This document shows positions 33,860-45,907 of a stretch of DNA of 64,000 nucleotides, piece by piece. The notes below the pieces were generated by a model. The model did not search any database. It saw only the letters and a program-made list of their open reading frames with translations, and had not been told where the DNA came from. How positions within the stretch are numbered: the stretch's first letter is position 1; each line of letters opens with the position of its first letter. Source of the stretch: Isochrysis galbana (taxonomy: Eukaryota; Haptophyta; Isochrysidales; Isochrysidaceae); NCBI GenBank assembly GCA_018136815.1, contig CM030931.1, positions 1,105,511-1,169,510 of the forward strand, written 5' to 3'. The position numbers and the translations under genes were made by a program.

Positions 33860-36800
33860 TCACCGCCCTCCTTCGGAGGTACAGTTGCGCAAGGATTGCG
33901 AATTCGAGTACATCCCATGCTCGACGGAATGTTCAGCAAACAAGCGGTAAACTCGCACTACATGTGCTTGTGGCCAGCGCCTCACGCGGCCAATCGCTTG
34001 ACTCTCGTACGAGACCAAATCGGAGTATAGCACAGAATCCGGAGAGGTCGCTGTTGGAGTGCAGAAAGGGTGCAAAATAATGACATTGCGAGCAGCCTGT
34101 AGGTTTATGCCAGACGCATGGTACTGAGAGCTCAAAATTAGGACACGTGGTTGTCCCGGCTTCCCAAACGAGGCAAGGGCATGCATGGATTGAGCGAGAC
34201 TCCCGGCCATGGCCAGCGCAGGTACCGCAGCAGCTTGAAAGAGGTCGGCTAGATGACGCACGTGCGCAACCCATTGCGTGAAAACTAGCACCCTCTCTTC
34301 CCCAGGTTGCCCCAGCAGCCAGCCAAGCAACGAGAGCAACGCCTGCAACTTGCGAGGCAGCCCGTCCCATGTGACCGTTGGTAGATGCACGATAGAAGGC
34401 ATCGTGGAAGCAGCCGCAATGGTGACGGCAGTGGGGCCGATGTTGACGTCTTCTTGAGCAAAGGCTTCTGCCTGAGCTACAAATCCACCTTTGCTAGCAC
34501 GTTCGGGTAGTTGACGCTGGCCCATGCGAAAGACACAAACACTCCATGCGTCAACAGAAACACGGCACAATGGGCATGTAAAGGTTGAGGCACCCCCAGT
34601 GGCTGCTTGCAAGCATGGTTGACAGAGTATGTGAAAGCAATTCGGGAGAACGCAAATCGTCTCGCGAGATTCCAGACAGACAGGGCAAGTAGTTGCTTCA
34701 GCCCGCGCCGCATCCTTTTCTGTAGTTGCCGCCCCATCATGCTCTGCTAGAGTGCTGCCGCCGAAAAGATTCTCACGGACTTGGGCAGCGAAGCGGAGGC
34801 CTCGGCGTAGTTGCGCGGCCTCGGCCTCGAGAGCCTCGGCGCGTTGCAAAGCAAGCGGGTCGAGAGCATCATTGAGGGCGACCACCTCGGCCATCATCCC
34901 TTCGTGGTCTTCATTCAGCTGGCTGCAAAAGATGGAGAGGCGAGCTCGGACACTGCTCCCACCACGTTGCTCGCGAACCAGTGCAGCAACCCGCGCCGCT
35001 GCTGCAGTTGGTAACATTGCTGCTGGAATTGGGGGCGCAACTGCACTGGACGCATATGCCATCGGTGTTGCAACCGACGTGGGTGATGCCACGAGAAGTG
35101 CCACCGCACCAGCCGCCGATGCTCGCCATGCCAGCGAACAATAATCCCCATCGGCGGGTGCAGCACAAAGCACTACAGCATTGAGTGGCAAGCTCGAAGA
35201 AGCGGTCGCATCTGCCCTCTCCAGCGCCTCGTCCGCCAATCCCACGACTAAAGGACCTGCTCGCACTGCCTCCGCCATCTCCGTTTCAGCAATGGCTGCA
35301 TTCCACTCAGCGGCGGCGAGCTCGTTGCTAGACAACGCCTCCTCCCACTTGCTAGTCTCGCCCAGCTGCAAGTCGAGCTGAACTAAGTCAGAATCACTAA
35401 GGAAAGCCAGCCGCTCCAATACTCCACCAACCTGATGAGCTCCTCCGTGAGAAGCTGAAAACATTTGATAACGGTGTTGCTGAACGCGTAGCTCAGCGCG
35501 CACTCGTGCAAGACGCCGCTCGGCCTTTGCCAGCCGCTGCCTACAGCGCGCCTCAACAGAGTGCCAATTATTGAGAAGAAAATGACCGAGACTGCGAAAC
35601 CCGCCGTCTGCACCTGCATCTTCCTCGTCTTCCTCTGAGCTCTCCTCTTCACTCACAAGAGAGAGTCCTTCAAGCCGCGTGCATTGTTCATCGCCTTCCA
35701 CCCTAGCCACCTGACCCTGGCTTGCTCTATTCTGTTCCTCCGCACCCACCGTCTCAGGCCAGAAGCTGGCTATTTCTGTGAAATTTATTCTGCGTCTCGA
35801 TGCATATCGGGCGGACGTCGCGACTCGCCGCCGCTCTCGCTCTGCGCACACGGCCGCCTGGGGTCCGAAAGAGAGAAACAGGAGCGAGTCTATCATATAC
35901 CCCGAGAGTGCTGCTAGTTGCGCGGAGAGAGCCTCGTCTTGACTAGGCACGACCGGCACATCGATGAGCTCTAGTGGCGGCAGAGGGAGACAGTGATGCG
36001 ATGGATCACGCAGAAAACGACAGCGAAGCACATGGGCGACAGATGGCCGTTTGGCCCACTCATGCGAGGTCATAGCCTGCCGCCAACACCTAGGCCCGAG
36101 TAGAAGGGCGCCTAGAAATTGGAGATGCGCGGATGCGGTGCCACAGATGAGCCATCGGTAACGGAAGTGAGATATTAGCGAGTACAGCGCTCGATGTGAC
36201 GATGAAGGCACGTCTTGCGGCTCATCTACAAGGATTCGCCATTCGCTGACATTGATTTCGTCGTCTTTCACACCAACCCTGCGGCCGCAAGCTGTCCTTG
36301 TGCACTTGTCGGTGGCTGCAACGGCACTTACGTCAAGTGCAGCCGCAATCGGATCGATGTGATCCATACTAACGAGCAAAATCACACTAGAATCGCCACG
36401 GTGCAGAGCCGCGACCACTGACATCACGAGATTTTCAACACGATCAGCAAGGTTTCGGGTGTTCCGTTCGTCATCTTGCAGTCCGACAAGCACAGTGCAT
36501 CCCACACGGACAAGGGTTTCCTCCCAATGAGGCTGCAAATGCGCCGGACAGACCACTAAAGTTGGGCGTCGATTGCAGGAGAGCAGCAAGGACGCGGCGA
36601 GCGTCTTGCCGGCTCCCGGCGGGTGAGCGATACATCCACCGGACGGCAAGGAAACGTGGTACTCATATCCAAACTCACGCCCCGCAAACGAAAGTGGTTT
36701 GATGCGAAGTGATGCGCCAATTTCCGACTCTACTCGATACATCCACACGGCTGTCCGTCTTTGATGCTGAAACGCATGCCAGACGGCGGCCTCGCCAGTA

Positions 36801-37816
36801 CTATTAGTAATTCGCAGTAGCGCATCTTGCGTTGATGTGACATCAGCGATACTCTCATTTGACGAATCCAATGAAACGGACGCGACTAGAGCCTCCGTGC
36901 CGCTATCTGTTGCCGATGTGGACATCGCCAACTGCCGCCAGAGTGGATGGTTAGATGGACATTGCAGTGCTCCCTGGCGGACTATCGAATTGGGCGACGT
37001 ACTTGCGAAACCCTCCTCAGCATCAAGATTGTCAGCGCCAACGGTAGACGACCACTGAGTAGAGGGCGGCGAGCCCGCTGCGGCGTTCAAGAAGGCTTCG
37101 AGTCGCGTCGACCGCTGGTACGCCGGCAGCATGGCTCGATTCCGTGATACAAGGTCGGGTCGTTCGGGTGGCTGGCGCCGTAAGGTATCCGCAACCGCGG
37201 TCTCGTCCAGCACTAGAATCATCCGCGCTGTACCGCCGCCCTCGAACTCCTATAGAATGGTTCATGAGAAGATAAGAAGATTAGTGTGACCAGAGCTACA
37301 ACGGATGACATGTTGAGGGGATGGAAGCGGGGCGCTGCCACCGAGACGTACCGGTATCGCGAATGCTCGAAAGATGCCATCGCGCAAATCATCGTAATCA
37401 AATGAGGCGACAAGACTTGGCGGCATTGAGTACCGCAGTTCAATGAATATGTCATTCCCAACCAGCTTCGGGTCCTGGTGGCCTAGATGAGCATGCACCC
37501 CCCGAGTAGGCACACGGAGACGACGGGTGATCGGATCCATCCGCCATTCTAATGAAGAAAAGGCCCGGAGTGGTCTGAAAAGCAAACCGCCCTCGGAAGG
37601 TATGGAATCTGGATCAATGCTGCCAGGAAGCGCATCTTCCAGGAATCCTTGCCAGAAGGTACCCCATGGGTGCACAGAGGTTGCATCTGCTTCAGTAATG
37701 CAGCAGATCTCGACCGGCTCGTCTAGCCCCTCGAGGCACGCGGCACTGAAAGTCACCTCCGACACGCACAGGCTATCCTCGAGGCTGAGCTCGCTCATGT
37801 CGCCAGCCTTAGCCAT
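33860..37816 (-). CDS. SNF2-family ATPase with an inserted RING finger
   Basis: These proteins remodel chromatin or act as ubiquitin ligases at damaged DNA (RAD5, SHPRH types). Exon 1 is 37816-37310 and exon 2 is 37249-33860, about 1298 residues. The join PQH|EFEGGGTAR is in frame. Motif I reads GGCIAHPPGAGKTLAASLLL (near residue 372) and the DEAH box reads VDEP (near 511). A RING (CPVCLESRETICVLPNCFHI then LCQPCLQ and CPLC) lies near 1022. The helicase C half has RVLVFTQWVAHVRHLADLF and QAIGRVRRWPQ (motif VI). The HPPGAGKT form of motif I differs from the usual DEMGLGKT and recalls the CLSY/DRD1 branch. An acidic patch (EEESSEEDEEDAG) lies between lobes. The first 170 residues are unassigned. 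The exon 1 donor (GTCATC) is weak. Confidence 0.85.
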
Positions 37817-38255
37817 GCACCGATGCGAACGAGCGCCTGGAGGGGTCTGCACGCGAGCCTTTGCGTGTGTGTGGGGGGGAAGCGTGGGGGAGGGGAAGGG
37901 GGGGGGAGGAGGAGGAAAGGGGGGAGGAGGATGACAATAGGATCGGGAAGACACGAGCACCGCGATGAAATGGAGAACTCGCAGCAACGGGGGAGCACGT
38001 CGCGGCGCGGCGGAGGAGGTGGGCACCACCGTAACACGAGGGAAGCTACCGCGAAGGACCGTCCCTCCCCTTTTCCTCTCCACTTTCCCGCCCTGTCAGA
38101 GTTTTCTTGTTGTCCTAGTTTAACTCCTTACTGCCGGGTCGAAGCGCCGAAATCGGCGCTTCTCTCCAGCGCGTTTGCACCATGGCCCGCAGTGGAAGAG
38201 CCGAAGAGCCTCTTACGCGAAAAAAAGGCACTAAAGGCTGATAATAATAAAACAA

Positions 38256-38435
38256 CTGAGCGTTAGTACCACTACTCCCACTAGCCCGGTACTATCACGA
38301 CACCCCTCAACGCTCAACGCACTTTTGCCCGTGCGCCTTGACGTGTGTTGTCACTAGACACATTCGCATATGCACCCCTTCAAATCTCCCCCCTCGCAAA
38401 CCCCCAGCTCCCATTATAACTCCCCACAAGCTAAA
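38256..38435 (-). mobile_element. D-type element, short copy with ATT-rich tail
   Basis: It starts after GATAATAATAAAACAAC, then TGAGCGTTAGTACCACTACT, and is cut near 38435. On the minus strand the family end would be followed by TTGTTTTATTATTATC, which looks like a retroposon tail. Confidence 0.7.
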
Positions 38436-38609
38436 AAAAACATTCTTGAAGGTGTCCGCTATGCTACTAGTCTACTAGTGCCTCGCAAGTAGATAGAGGA
38501 AGTGGGCGAAAAGGTACAGTAGCCAAAAGTGCCTCGAGGGGCCCATCCGAAATCAGGCATCCGAGGGTTAGGGTTAGGGGTCCGGGCTAGGGTTGGGGTG
38601 GCGCCGCGA

Positions 38610-38715
38610 GGAAATAAAATTTTTCACCATTGGGGTGAGGGTCCGAGCGGGATTCGATCGCGCGACCCTGAGGTCAAGCGGTCGTACCAGCGGGGCACGG
38701 CAAGGGTTTAGCACA
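38610..38715 (-). ncRNA. tRNA-like sequence, possible head of a tRNA-derived SINE
   Basis: On the minus strand GCTGGTACGACCGCTTGACC resembles a tRNA D-arm to anticodon stem (A box). GATCGAATCCC, flanked by GCGC and GCTC, resembles a T arm (B box). The two lie about 20 bases closer than in a tRNA, so an intact gene is unlikely. A T-rich run follows. No second copy is seen in the window. Confidence 0.4.
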
Positions 38716-38879
38716 AGGAGGGTTCTGCATGCTAGCAATATAGTTTCAGGTCCTCGCACAGCTGCGCGGCCCACTGGTACCTCCGAGACGAGATTCGAGC
38801 CAGGTCCCGCCCCAGGTCCGTCCCATGTCCTGTTTCGCGCACTGTCTGTGCCGACCGATGGTCCAGCTGTCCTGTCCGA

Positions 38880-39140
38880 GCCATGCCCGCCCGCCCGCCC
38901 GCCTGCCGCCCGCGCGCCTGCCGCCCGCCTGCCGCCCGCCCGCCCGCCTGCCGCCCGCCCGCGAGGTCCTGCTGCTCTTCGGTTGGTGCAGCCATGTATC
39001 GACGCAGCGCACCTGGGTGTGTGGGTCCACGAAGTCGCCGGCGCAGGTGCTGCGCGTATGGGCCCGCAGGTGGGCTGGCAGTGCCGCAGGTGGGCTGGCA
39101 GTGCCGCACGCAGCCGCACGCAGCCGCACGCAGCCGGGGC
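38880..39140. repeat. Low-complexity CCGCC array and short tandem repeats
   Basis: 38885-38970 is built from CCGCC and TGCCGCC words. 39060-39105 has two copies of GCAGGTGGGCTGGCAGTGCC, and 39105-39135 has repeats of GCACGCAGCC. Long frames on both strands here are products of composition. Confidence 0.8.
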
Positions 39141-39384
39141 GGGGCCAGCGGCGGTCCACGAAGGGGTGGGGGCGGTTCACGAAGGGTGGGGACGCGAGCG
39201 ATTTTTTTCTGTCCCATAGGGTAACCACCCACCCACCCCACCCAGCGACTTTTAACTTCTACCAAGAAGTGGAGACGCGAGCAAAAAATTTCTGTAGCCT
39301 ATATCAGACAAGCACCAACCCATCATGGCACTCAGACAGACTACCCTCACAGAGTATCGCTACGGAGCGTCGGACATGAGCTTT

Positions 39385-39780
39385 ACAATCTATCTGAGCA
39401 TTAGTACCACTACTCTCACTAGCCCGGTACTAACACGACAGCCCTCAGCGCACCTGCCGAGAGGGGCCTCTGCCATAAGGCATGCCCAGTGGAGGAGTGG
39501 CTGCTGAGGCCTGGTCTTGTTGGGGAGCTGCCAGCAGCCTGCTGCTCCCCATGAGGGAGGCCAGCATGGCTGCCAAGGGTGGTGTGGCCGGGGCCACGGG
39601 CCGTGCGGCGCGACCGTAGTCGCACACACCTGCTCGGCCTCTGCGTGCGGACGCGGCCGCTTCATCAGCGGCTGCTCCATGGGCGCTGGGAGGGCGCCCT
39701 CGGTGGGGGGCCCGAAGGAGAGGGGAGTCGCGTCGGCGCGCTCCATCGCGTCTAAGTATAAACTTAGTTGGATGGGGATA
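39385..39780 (-). mobile_element. D-type start joined to a reversed small-ORF element
   Basis: 39388-39455 is the D start (GAGCATTAGTACCACTACTC). 39460-39775, read on the minus strand, starts AACTAAGTTTATACTTAG and opens MERADATPLSFGPPTEGALP, the partner of the copy at 21608-22030. The stretch 39781-40263 holds no gene I can support. Confidence 0.7.
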
Positions 39781-40263
39781 ATTGAACGCTTTTGGTCTGC
39801 CAAGCCGAGTATACAGTATACAGTGAGGGGTGTCGCGGACAAAAAAAAACAACAGCCCGGCCGCCTAGTGACTAGTGAGTGGCGTAGGAGCAGAAGGACG
39901 AGAAACAGCTAGACCGCAAGGGGCTAGAGCACGCCGCTCGCCCCTAATAAAAGCTCCACATCCCGGGCCGCCCCTGCTAAGTGGTGCACTAAGCACGAAG
40001 GGAGTCTGGCCGCAAGCAGGATGAGGGGAGGGAGATAGGGAACGGGCGTGGCTTCAACGTAGTCACTCCATAGCCACGCGCGAGGCGAGAATATTAAGAC
40101 GATTAAATTTTTAGTTCAGAAATTGAGCGCACCCTCCAACTCCATGTCCCTCCCCCGGACTCTGGACGAGCCCTGCACGCGTGCGCTAATGTTGTGACCA
40201 CAGAAAGTCATGCCATCAACCATGCGCCTGCCTTTGAGCGGGACATCCGTGGCTCGTTTACCA

Positions 40264-43100
40264 TTAGGGAAGCAAGCCTGTGCTCGACCTATTCAATAAT
40301 TGGTGTGTCTCCTCGCTCTCCTTTGGTGCGACTTGTGGAAGTGAATTGTCGATGTTAAGGCTCCAGTGGGCATCCGGATGGAGCATCTCTGCTAGCAAGT
40401 TCGGAAAGGCCGCAGAAGGAGAGACCAACGTCAAACGAAAGGGCGGCCGGCAGGCCTCCACGTAATCCGTCTCTCGCCTAGGATCACAGAGTCTCACAAC
40501 GAGCTGTGGCATCATGGCCTGCCATTCGTGAAGATGTGGAAGAAGAGATGCGGATCGTACGAGCTGGCGAAGAGCCATGAGGTTCGACTCGTCATCGGTG
40601 TGGAGCAATGCGAGAACATCGAGGGAGTCGAGCGAGGAGATTGCCCACAAAACTCTGAGCTCCCATTCCCCGAGCGACAAATCCTCGACAGGATTGGCTA
40701 TGCCCTTGAACTTCCTCAACAAGGGTTCTTTATTCACACCAACGCTCCTGCCCCGCTGCGGCGCTGGAGGAGTCAAGCTATGCCTTCGTGCTACGCGCAA
40801 AACTTGCCCGAAGCGCCGTTCGCGCTCCAGACTTCGCCCACCACGAATCATCCCCACCTCCATCGACTGCTCAACCTCGATGACATTAGGCACGTTGGTG
40901 CCACGGCTGGCCCCGCCAATAGCACGACAGCAGACAATATGCCAGCCGCGTGCCTCAAGGCGCAGGCGGAGAGCTCTTGCACAAGGGTCGTCTTCCTCAG
41001 CGACCAGCAACCCAGACCGTGGCTGTGGGCGAGTAGTGGCGGGCACACCAAGCCTCGAACCATCGGCTGGCGAATAAGTGGAATGAGCCTACGAGCCAAG
41101 CAGGGTCGATTGGCCTCGACATGCGCCAAGTGGCCGTCGGCGTGCAATTGCGGTTGAGTGGCTGTCAAAAGATGTCCTTGACTCATCGAGGGTGGAAGTC
41201 AGCGTGCAAGAACGGTTTGAGTGGCAGGGTTAGGTGATTTGGGTTGTGGGGGAGAGAGGGTGGTGGTGTTCATAGGTGAACTTTCATCTTGTGCAACTGG
41301 CTGACAATCTGATTGGGCATCCGCCACATACCTCGCCAACGCTAAGAATGGCTGATTTATATAGGAGGGGTCCCACGAGCTGGTTCAACACGACCGACGC
41401 CGTCACAGCGGTCGCAAGATCGGCTGCCCAAGGGAAGAGCTTGGTCACCTGGGCAAGTAGACCTAGCGTGACGCCTGCCTGAGTGATAAGGGCCATCCAA
41501 TAGCGGTCGCGATGCCCTGGCTCGGCACCGCCCATTAGGCCGCCCAAGTGCGACCCCACACCTATTCCTAGCAAACGGATGATGAATATCACCGCCGCCG
41601 CAGGTAGGTCCGGCAGGAGCGCGTCAAGCTGCAGGCTGGCCCCGGTTAACGTAAAGAAAGCAATATATACTGGCTCCGAGGAGTCGTGCAAGATGCGGTT
41701 GAGCACAAGCCGTGATGTCGTAAAGTTCGCAACCACAAAGCCGGCGACTAGTGACACGATCAGCGGTACATCTAAGGTGGAACCGTAGCGTTGTTCCTGC
41801 CAATCGGCGATCTCAAACACGGCAAAACCAGCTAGCTGGACTAGTAGCGACTCAAACAGAGACATCCCGATCTTGACTGCAACGAGGAGGGCTATGGGCG
41901 CAATGATGCGCTTGGACGTCTCAACAACATCATGAGGAAGTCCGGCCGTACGTAACCTTGACCAGCGGCCTGCTGACTTTCGAGTGCGGCGCGTCGCAGC
42001 CGTGCTCGCAGTCGCCCTGGTAGCGAATGCTAGCGTGGCATAATCTGCAGCGGCTGTGACGAAGCTGGCGAGTGCTGAGGTAAGAGAGAGCGTGATGTGC
42101 ACAATGTAGCCAAGCATACCGCCTATGATGACCGACACTGCAATTTGGAAGGCAAAGAGCATGAGAACGCGCCAGACGGCCGGGTCTTCCGATGGGCCAT
42201 GGCCAGGAATATTAGAGACGAGAGCGGTGACGGCAACGGTGGTCCCAGCGAAGGCAAGGACCTGAGAGGCAAGGGACCAATCGACACGGAGGCGGTGCCA
42301 GCATGAGCACATGCCTTCAAGATGCAAGGTTTCGTTTTGGAACACCTTGCTACCCTGCTCCAAATCCCTGCCTTGCTCCAAATCCAGGAGACGGCAGGAC
42401 TATGCACCAACGCAACCCATACATTCGCACCACGACGATATCAGTCAAGACAGTGATGGATAACGTTGCGCTTGTGTAGGCACCATGGGCCCCTAGTTCA
42501 GTGATGACAGCGATGGCCGACGAAGGTGAGCGAGCAACGGATAGACATGCTACGATCAGGGAGACGGCCAGACGCTTTGGGGCGCTGTAGTCTGCCGTGA
42601 GCGGTAAGAGAGGAGATAGCAGCCAGAATCCGGTGCCAACCATGGTATACGTAGTTAAAATAAGGTTGACGAGGAGGATCAAGAGCTGCAATTCAAGGTC
42701 AGGGCAACAGATGGGAAGCAACAACATTAAGTCCACACATGATTGGGAAGGACGGTGTGCGGTGGCGAAGCAAACCAGGCTCCGGTGAATGTGCTTTGCG
42801 GAGTGCTCATGCGACAAGTCGCACCGGCTTGAGCGAGCCATGAAGTTCAGTCAGCAGGAATTTGGTCCCTGCAGAAAACCCGATGAATCCCATCGCGTCG
42901 CTGTTGATGACCAGCTTGAGGGTGTGCACCTGGTCCAGCGCGAGCAGACGGAGTACGTACGGGCCAGCGATGGCGCCGGCGATGATGTACCCGGAAATGA
43001 GGGGCATATGCACCTTGCGACCTAGCTGCGCGAACGAGGAGCCCGCGACAGTCACCATCGTGAAGGCACCAATCGTCCTCCAGTCTGGGAAGGCCGCCAT
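40264..43100 (-). CDS. KEA/Kef-type cation:proton antiporter with C-terminal RCK-like domain
   Basis: CPA2 antiporters exchange K+ or Na+ for H+ in plastid, Golgi or plasma membranes. Exons are 43100-42825, 42685-42431, 42261-41332 and 41088-40264 (761 residues), all phase 0. Spliced motifs are AQLGRKVHMPLISGYIIAGA with GP (TM1-2), LLILLVNLILTTYTMVGTGF, SVARSPSSAIAVITELGAHG (the conserved PSSAI(A/V) of Kef), TVLTDIVV|VLAFAG, VYIAFFTLTGASLQLDALLP and MALITQAGVTLGLLAQV. The last exon reads SGLLVAEEDDPCARALRLRL (degenerate Rossmann start) and ALLHTDDESNLMALRQL with PQLVVRLCDP, matching TrkA-N/RCK domains. The glycine loop (GxGxxG) is not recognisable, so nucleotide binding may be altered. The start at 43100 (MAAFPDWRTIGAF) is the first ATG before TM1. 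An upstream exon is possible. Confidence 0.88.
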
Positions 43101-43866
43101 CGGCAGCTCTGCAGCAGTGAGCAGCTCTAAGGGCTCAGGTGGGCCGACCGCGAGCGTGCAAGAGGGCCAGCTGAACGAGTAACACCAATGCCCAACCTCC
43201 ACGGTCCTATCTCTCGATCGTTCGAGCTATCGTCTGCCTTGCCCCGAGGCGGGAGGGGGGCGGCGAGCAGGGGGGGGAGGGAGGAGAAAGGCGCGCAGCG
43301 GAAAAGTGTTGCTTGCGCACTTCCTGGGACGAACGAGGAACGAAAAAACTCAGACTGTGCAGCAGGAGTCGCATGAATTTCGATGTTTCATTTGGATGTT
43401 TCGATATAACTGGATTGCATCGTGGGAGAAGGAAGAAGGTTCGTGCATCGTGGCACTAACACTCCGATGTTGTATTATTGTGGTGGTGGGGGGGGGGGGA
43501 GCTGGGCTGGCTGCCGGCGGTCGGCGGGGAGAAGGTGTGGCGTGTGGCGGCAGCGGTGGATGGGAGGGCATGATCGGTGTCCCTACGCTACCATGTGACT
43601 GGCTGGCTTCAGACATTGAGCCAAGCCACTCGCCAGCTCGTGCTTGGTGCTTGGCGGGGAGTTGGGAAAGGGAAAGGGCCTTTGATTGAAAGGGGTGTTG
43701 AGGTATGTGATTGATATGTAACATCAATAAGCTCAAGTTTTGGACGGAATCCAAAAGAAAAGTGTCCTCGATTCTCCTCGCTAAGGCGGTGGAGCTTCGC
43801 AGAAGAAGATCGTACGCTCAAGCGGAAATAGACGCTGTAGCGGATGCTAGAAAGGCCCAGATCCTT

Positions 43867-44049
43867 CCTAGATGGGAAATACGGTGCAGGGGACTGCAAA
43901 TACAGCCAAATACATATGTATTTGGCCTCCGGCCAAATACATTTCAAATACATTCGAGGCCTACAACCCAGGCCACGCTTCAAATACAGCCAAATACATA
44001 TGTATTTGGTCTCTGGTCAAATACGGTAAAGACGTATTTCCCATCTAGC
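43867..44049. mobile_element. MITE-like palindromic element (copy 2)
   Basis: It has the same ends and inner palindromes as 11655-11844, with a few substitutions (for example ACGTATTTCCC preceded by GTAAAG). The left edge is TT|CCTAGATGGG and the right edge is CCCATCTAG|CTAGGG. Between 43203 and 43866 I see no gene: only a G-rich tract at 43485-43560 and unremarkable sequence. Confidence 0.85.
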
Positions 44050-44129
44050 TAGGGCCCAGATGGCGGCAATCCCCAAACAAAGCAGCCCGCGGCCGGATGC
44101 TATAGCTGAACTTAATCGTAAGGTAGTCG

Positions 44130-44574
44130 CAACTAAGTTTATACTTGGTTGACCCATGGGGGGGCACGAGCCCCCCCCTCTCTCCACTCCTCCCCTGCCA
44201 TGGGGGAGGAACCACCCATCCTCCTGGCACGCCTGATGGCTTGCCAGGAGGCCACTGCCCTACTGACCCACTCCCTTCCCCACAGGCTCGCCCCATTCGC
44301 CCATCCTGGCCCCTCGTGACCAGCCCATTGCTCCAACCCCCCCTCCCCCCCTGGTCGACAGGCAGACAGGTGCAGAGTGGGGGCCCCTGAGACTCAGGAG
44401 CGCCAGCGAGGGAGAGGCAGGGGAGGCCAGGGCCCAGTCCCAGCCTCCTCTGCCCCCAGAGCTGGCCTCCAGGAGCCTCCAGGGGTCGCCAGGGGCAGCT
44501 CCATGGCGGGGGAGGAGTGGAGAGAGGGGGGGGCTCGTGCCCCGCCATGGGTGAACCAAGTATAAACTTAGTTG
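44130..44574. mobile_element. 445-bp element with 30-bp inverted ends
   Basis: The left end CAACTAAGTTTATACTTGGT with GACCCATGG and the reverse complement of the right end agree at 29 of 30 bases. Homology to the retroposon 5' part continues inward from both ends (CATGGGGGGGCACGAGCC and its reverse), so it may be a twin-primed or head-to-head 5' fragment rather than a DNA transposon. The right end abuts a D-type fragment (44575-44690) exactly. Confidence 0.75.
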
Positions 44575-45215
44575 ACCACTACTCTCACTAGCCCGGTACT
44601 AACACGACAGCCCTCAGCGCACCTGCCCGTACACCTTGGCGCGTGTTGTTATTGCAACAGATACATACACCTATGCACCCCTCCACAAAGTCGCGTTCCG
44701 TCAAAAGAGGGCCAGGTGATTATTTTTTTTCACCCAGAGGTGCATGTTTTCTTTTTCAACCAGTCTCCATGGTATTATTATCACAAAGATGAGTACAAAG
44801 CTAATCAAGGACATAGCAACTCCCCCCCCCCCCTCTTCCCCAAAACACACGGTAACCCCAAAGCTACTGGGTTTTCATCCTTTTCGTCTTCTCACACACC
44901 TCCTCTTCAATCCTATTTTCGATGTCGTTTCTTCTGGCAGGCGACGATGTCGCTTGGCTGATCTTGGGTGGCGAGGTCCGTGACGCGTGCGAGGACGGCC
45001 TTCTTGTTCTCCATGTAGAGTTTGCCAGCTACTCGGTGCACAAACAAACTTTTTTTTTCTGGAAAGGACCCCCCGTCGTTCTCTTCGTTCTCCTACGGGC
45101 GAGATCCCAGCGAATATGCCGTGCGTGTCCAGCTTGGAGGTAGATTGAGCAAGTTAATATTCCAACCATTTTTCTCCAAACTGTCCAATATCTGTGTATG
45201 GGAACCAAGCCTAAA
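44575..45215. other. D-type fragment and unassigned sequence
   Basis: 44575-44690 matches the D start lacking its first bases. The rest has a plus-strand frame with LAGDDVAWLILGGEVRDACE (about 44930-45020), which may be a coding fragment, followed by T-runs. I cannot assign it. Confidence 0.35.
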
Positions 45216-45885
45216 CTTAGTTGGCGCACCTGAACAAGCTAGAGGGCGTCGACCTCGAGCCTCGAGCCCGATTTCATCTCCAAGAGCGCCTCCGGCCCAT
45301 GGGAGATTTAAGTCACGGCTGACTGCGCCAACCCCCCTTCCTCCTACGCCTACCGGGCTGGCGGCGGCCTCAGTCCCCAGTCCCAACTTGCATCCTGGAC
45401 AGGCGCGGGACTTACCTATTCATTCTCTATTCTTCGGTGGGCGGAGCTCTCGCTCACGCCCACCCCCTTCTCCGCGTGCTCTCTCCCCTCTCTTGCGACT
45501 TGCGACAGGCCTGCAGCTATCCTCTGGCGACCCACGGAGGCTTCTGGAGGCAGCTCAGGGGTCAGGGGGCAGAGGAGGCTGGGGTTGGGCCCTGGCCTCC
45601 CCTGTCCTCTGCCTCTCCCTCTCTCCCTCGCCGGCGCTCCTGAGCCCTTGGGGTCACCACGTTGCACCTGTCTGCCTGTCGAACAGGGGGGGAGGAGGGG
45701 TTGGAGCAATGAGCTGGCCCTTGTGTTGTGGGTCAGGGAGTGAGAGGCAGGCACGCCTGTGGGGAGGGGAATGGGCCCAGAGGGCATTTTGCCCCTGGCA
45801 TGCGAGGAGGATGGGTGGTTCCTTCCCACGGCAGGGGAGGAGTGGAGGGGGGGGGGCCTTGAGCCCCATGGGTGAACCAAGTTCG
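45216..45885 (-). mobile_element. Degenerate retroposon fragment
   Basis: It shares CTACCGGGCTGG with GGCGGCCTCAG, CACCCCCTTCTCCGCG and GGGAGAGGAGTGGAGxGGG-type blocks with 22760-23300 and 62040-62280. It begins with an altered inner end word (AACCAAGCCTAAACTTAGTT) and stops at GGGTGAACCAAGT, next to the target duplication of the following copy. Confidence 0.6.
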
Positions 45886-45907
45886 GGCCCAACCAATTAC
45901 GTGATAA

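Noticed and set aside
38563-38580. GGGTTAGGGTTAGGGG, telomere-like
   Set aside because: Only two units inside unique sequence. There is no array, and genes lie on both sides, so it is not a telomere. It could be a relic but nothing supports that.
38573-39265. Arg/Pro/Ala-rich frames on both strands
   Set aside because: Low-complexity CCGCC array and short tandem repeats explain them.
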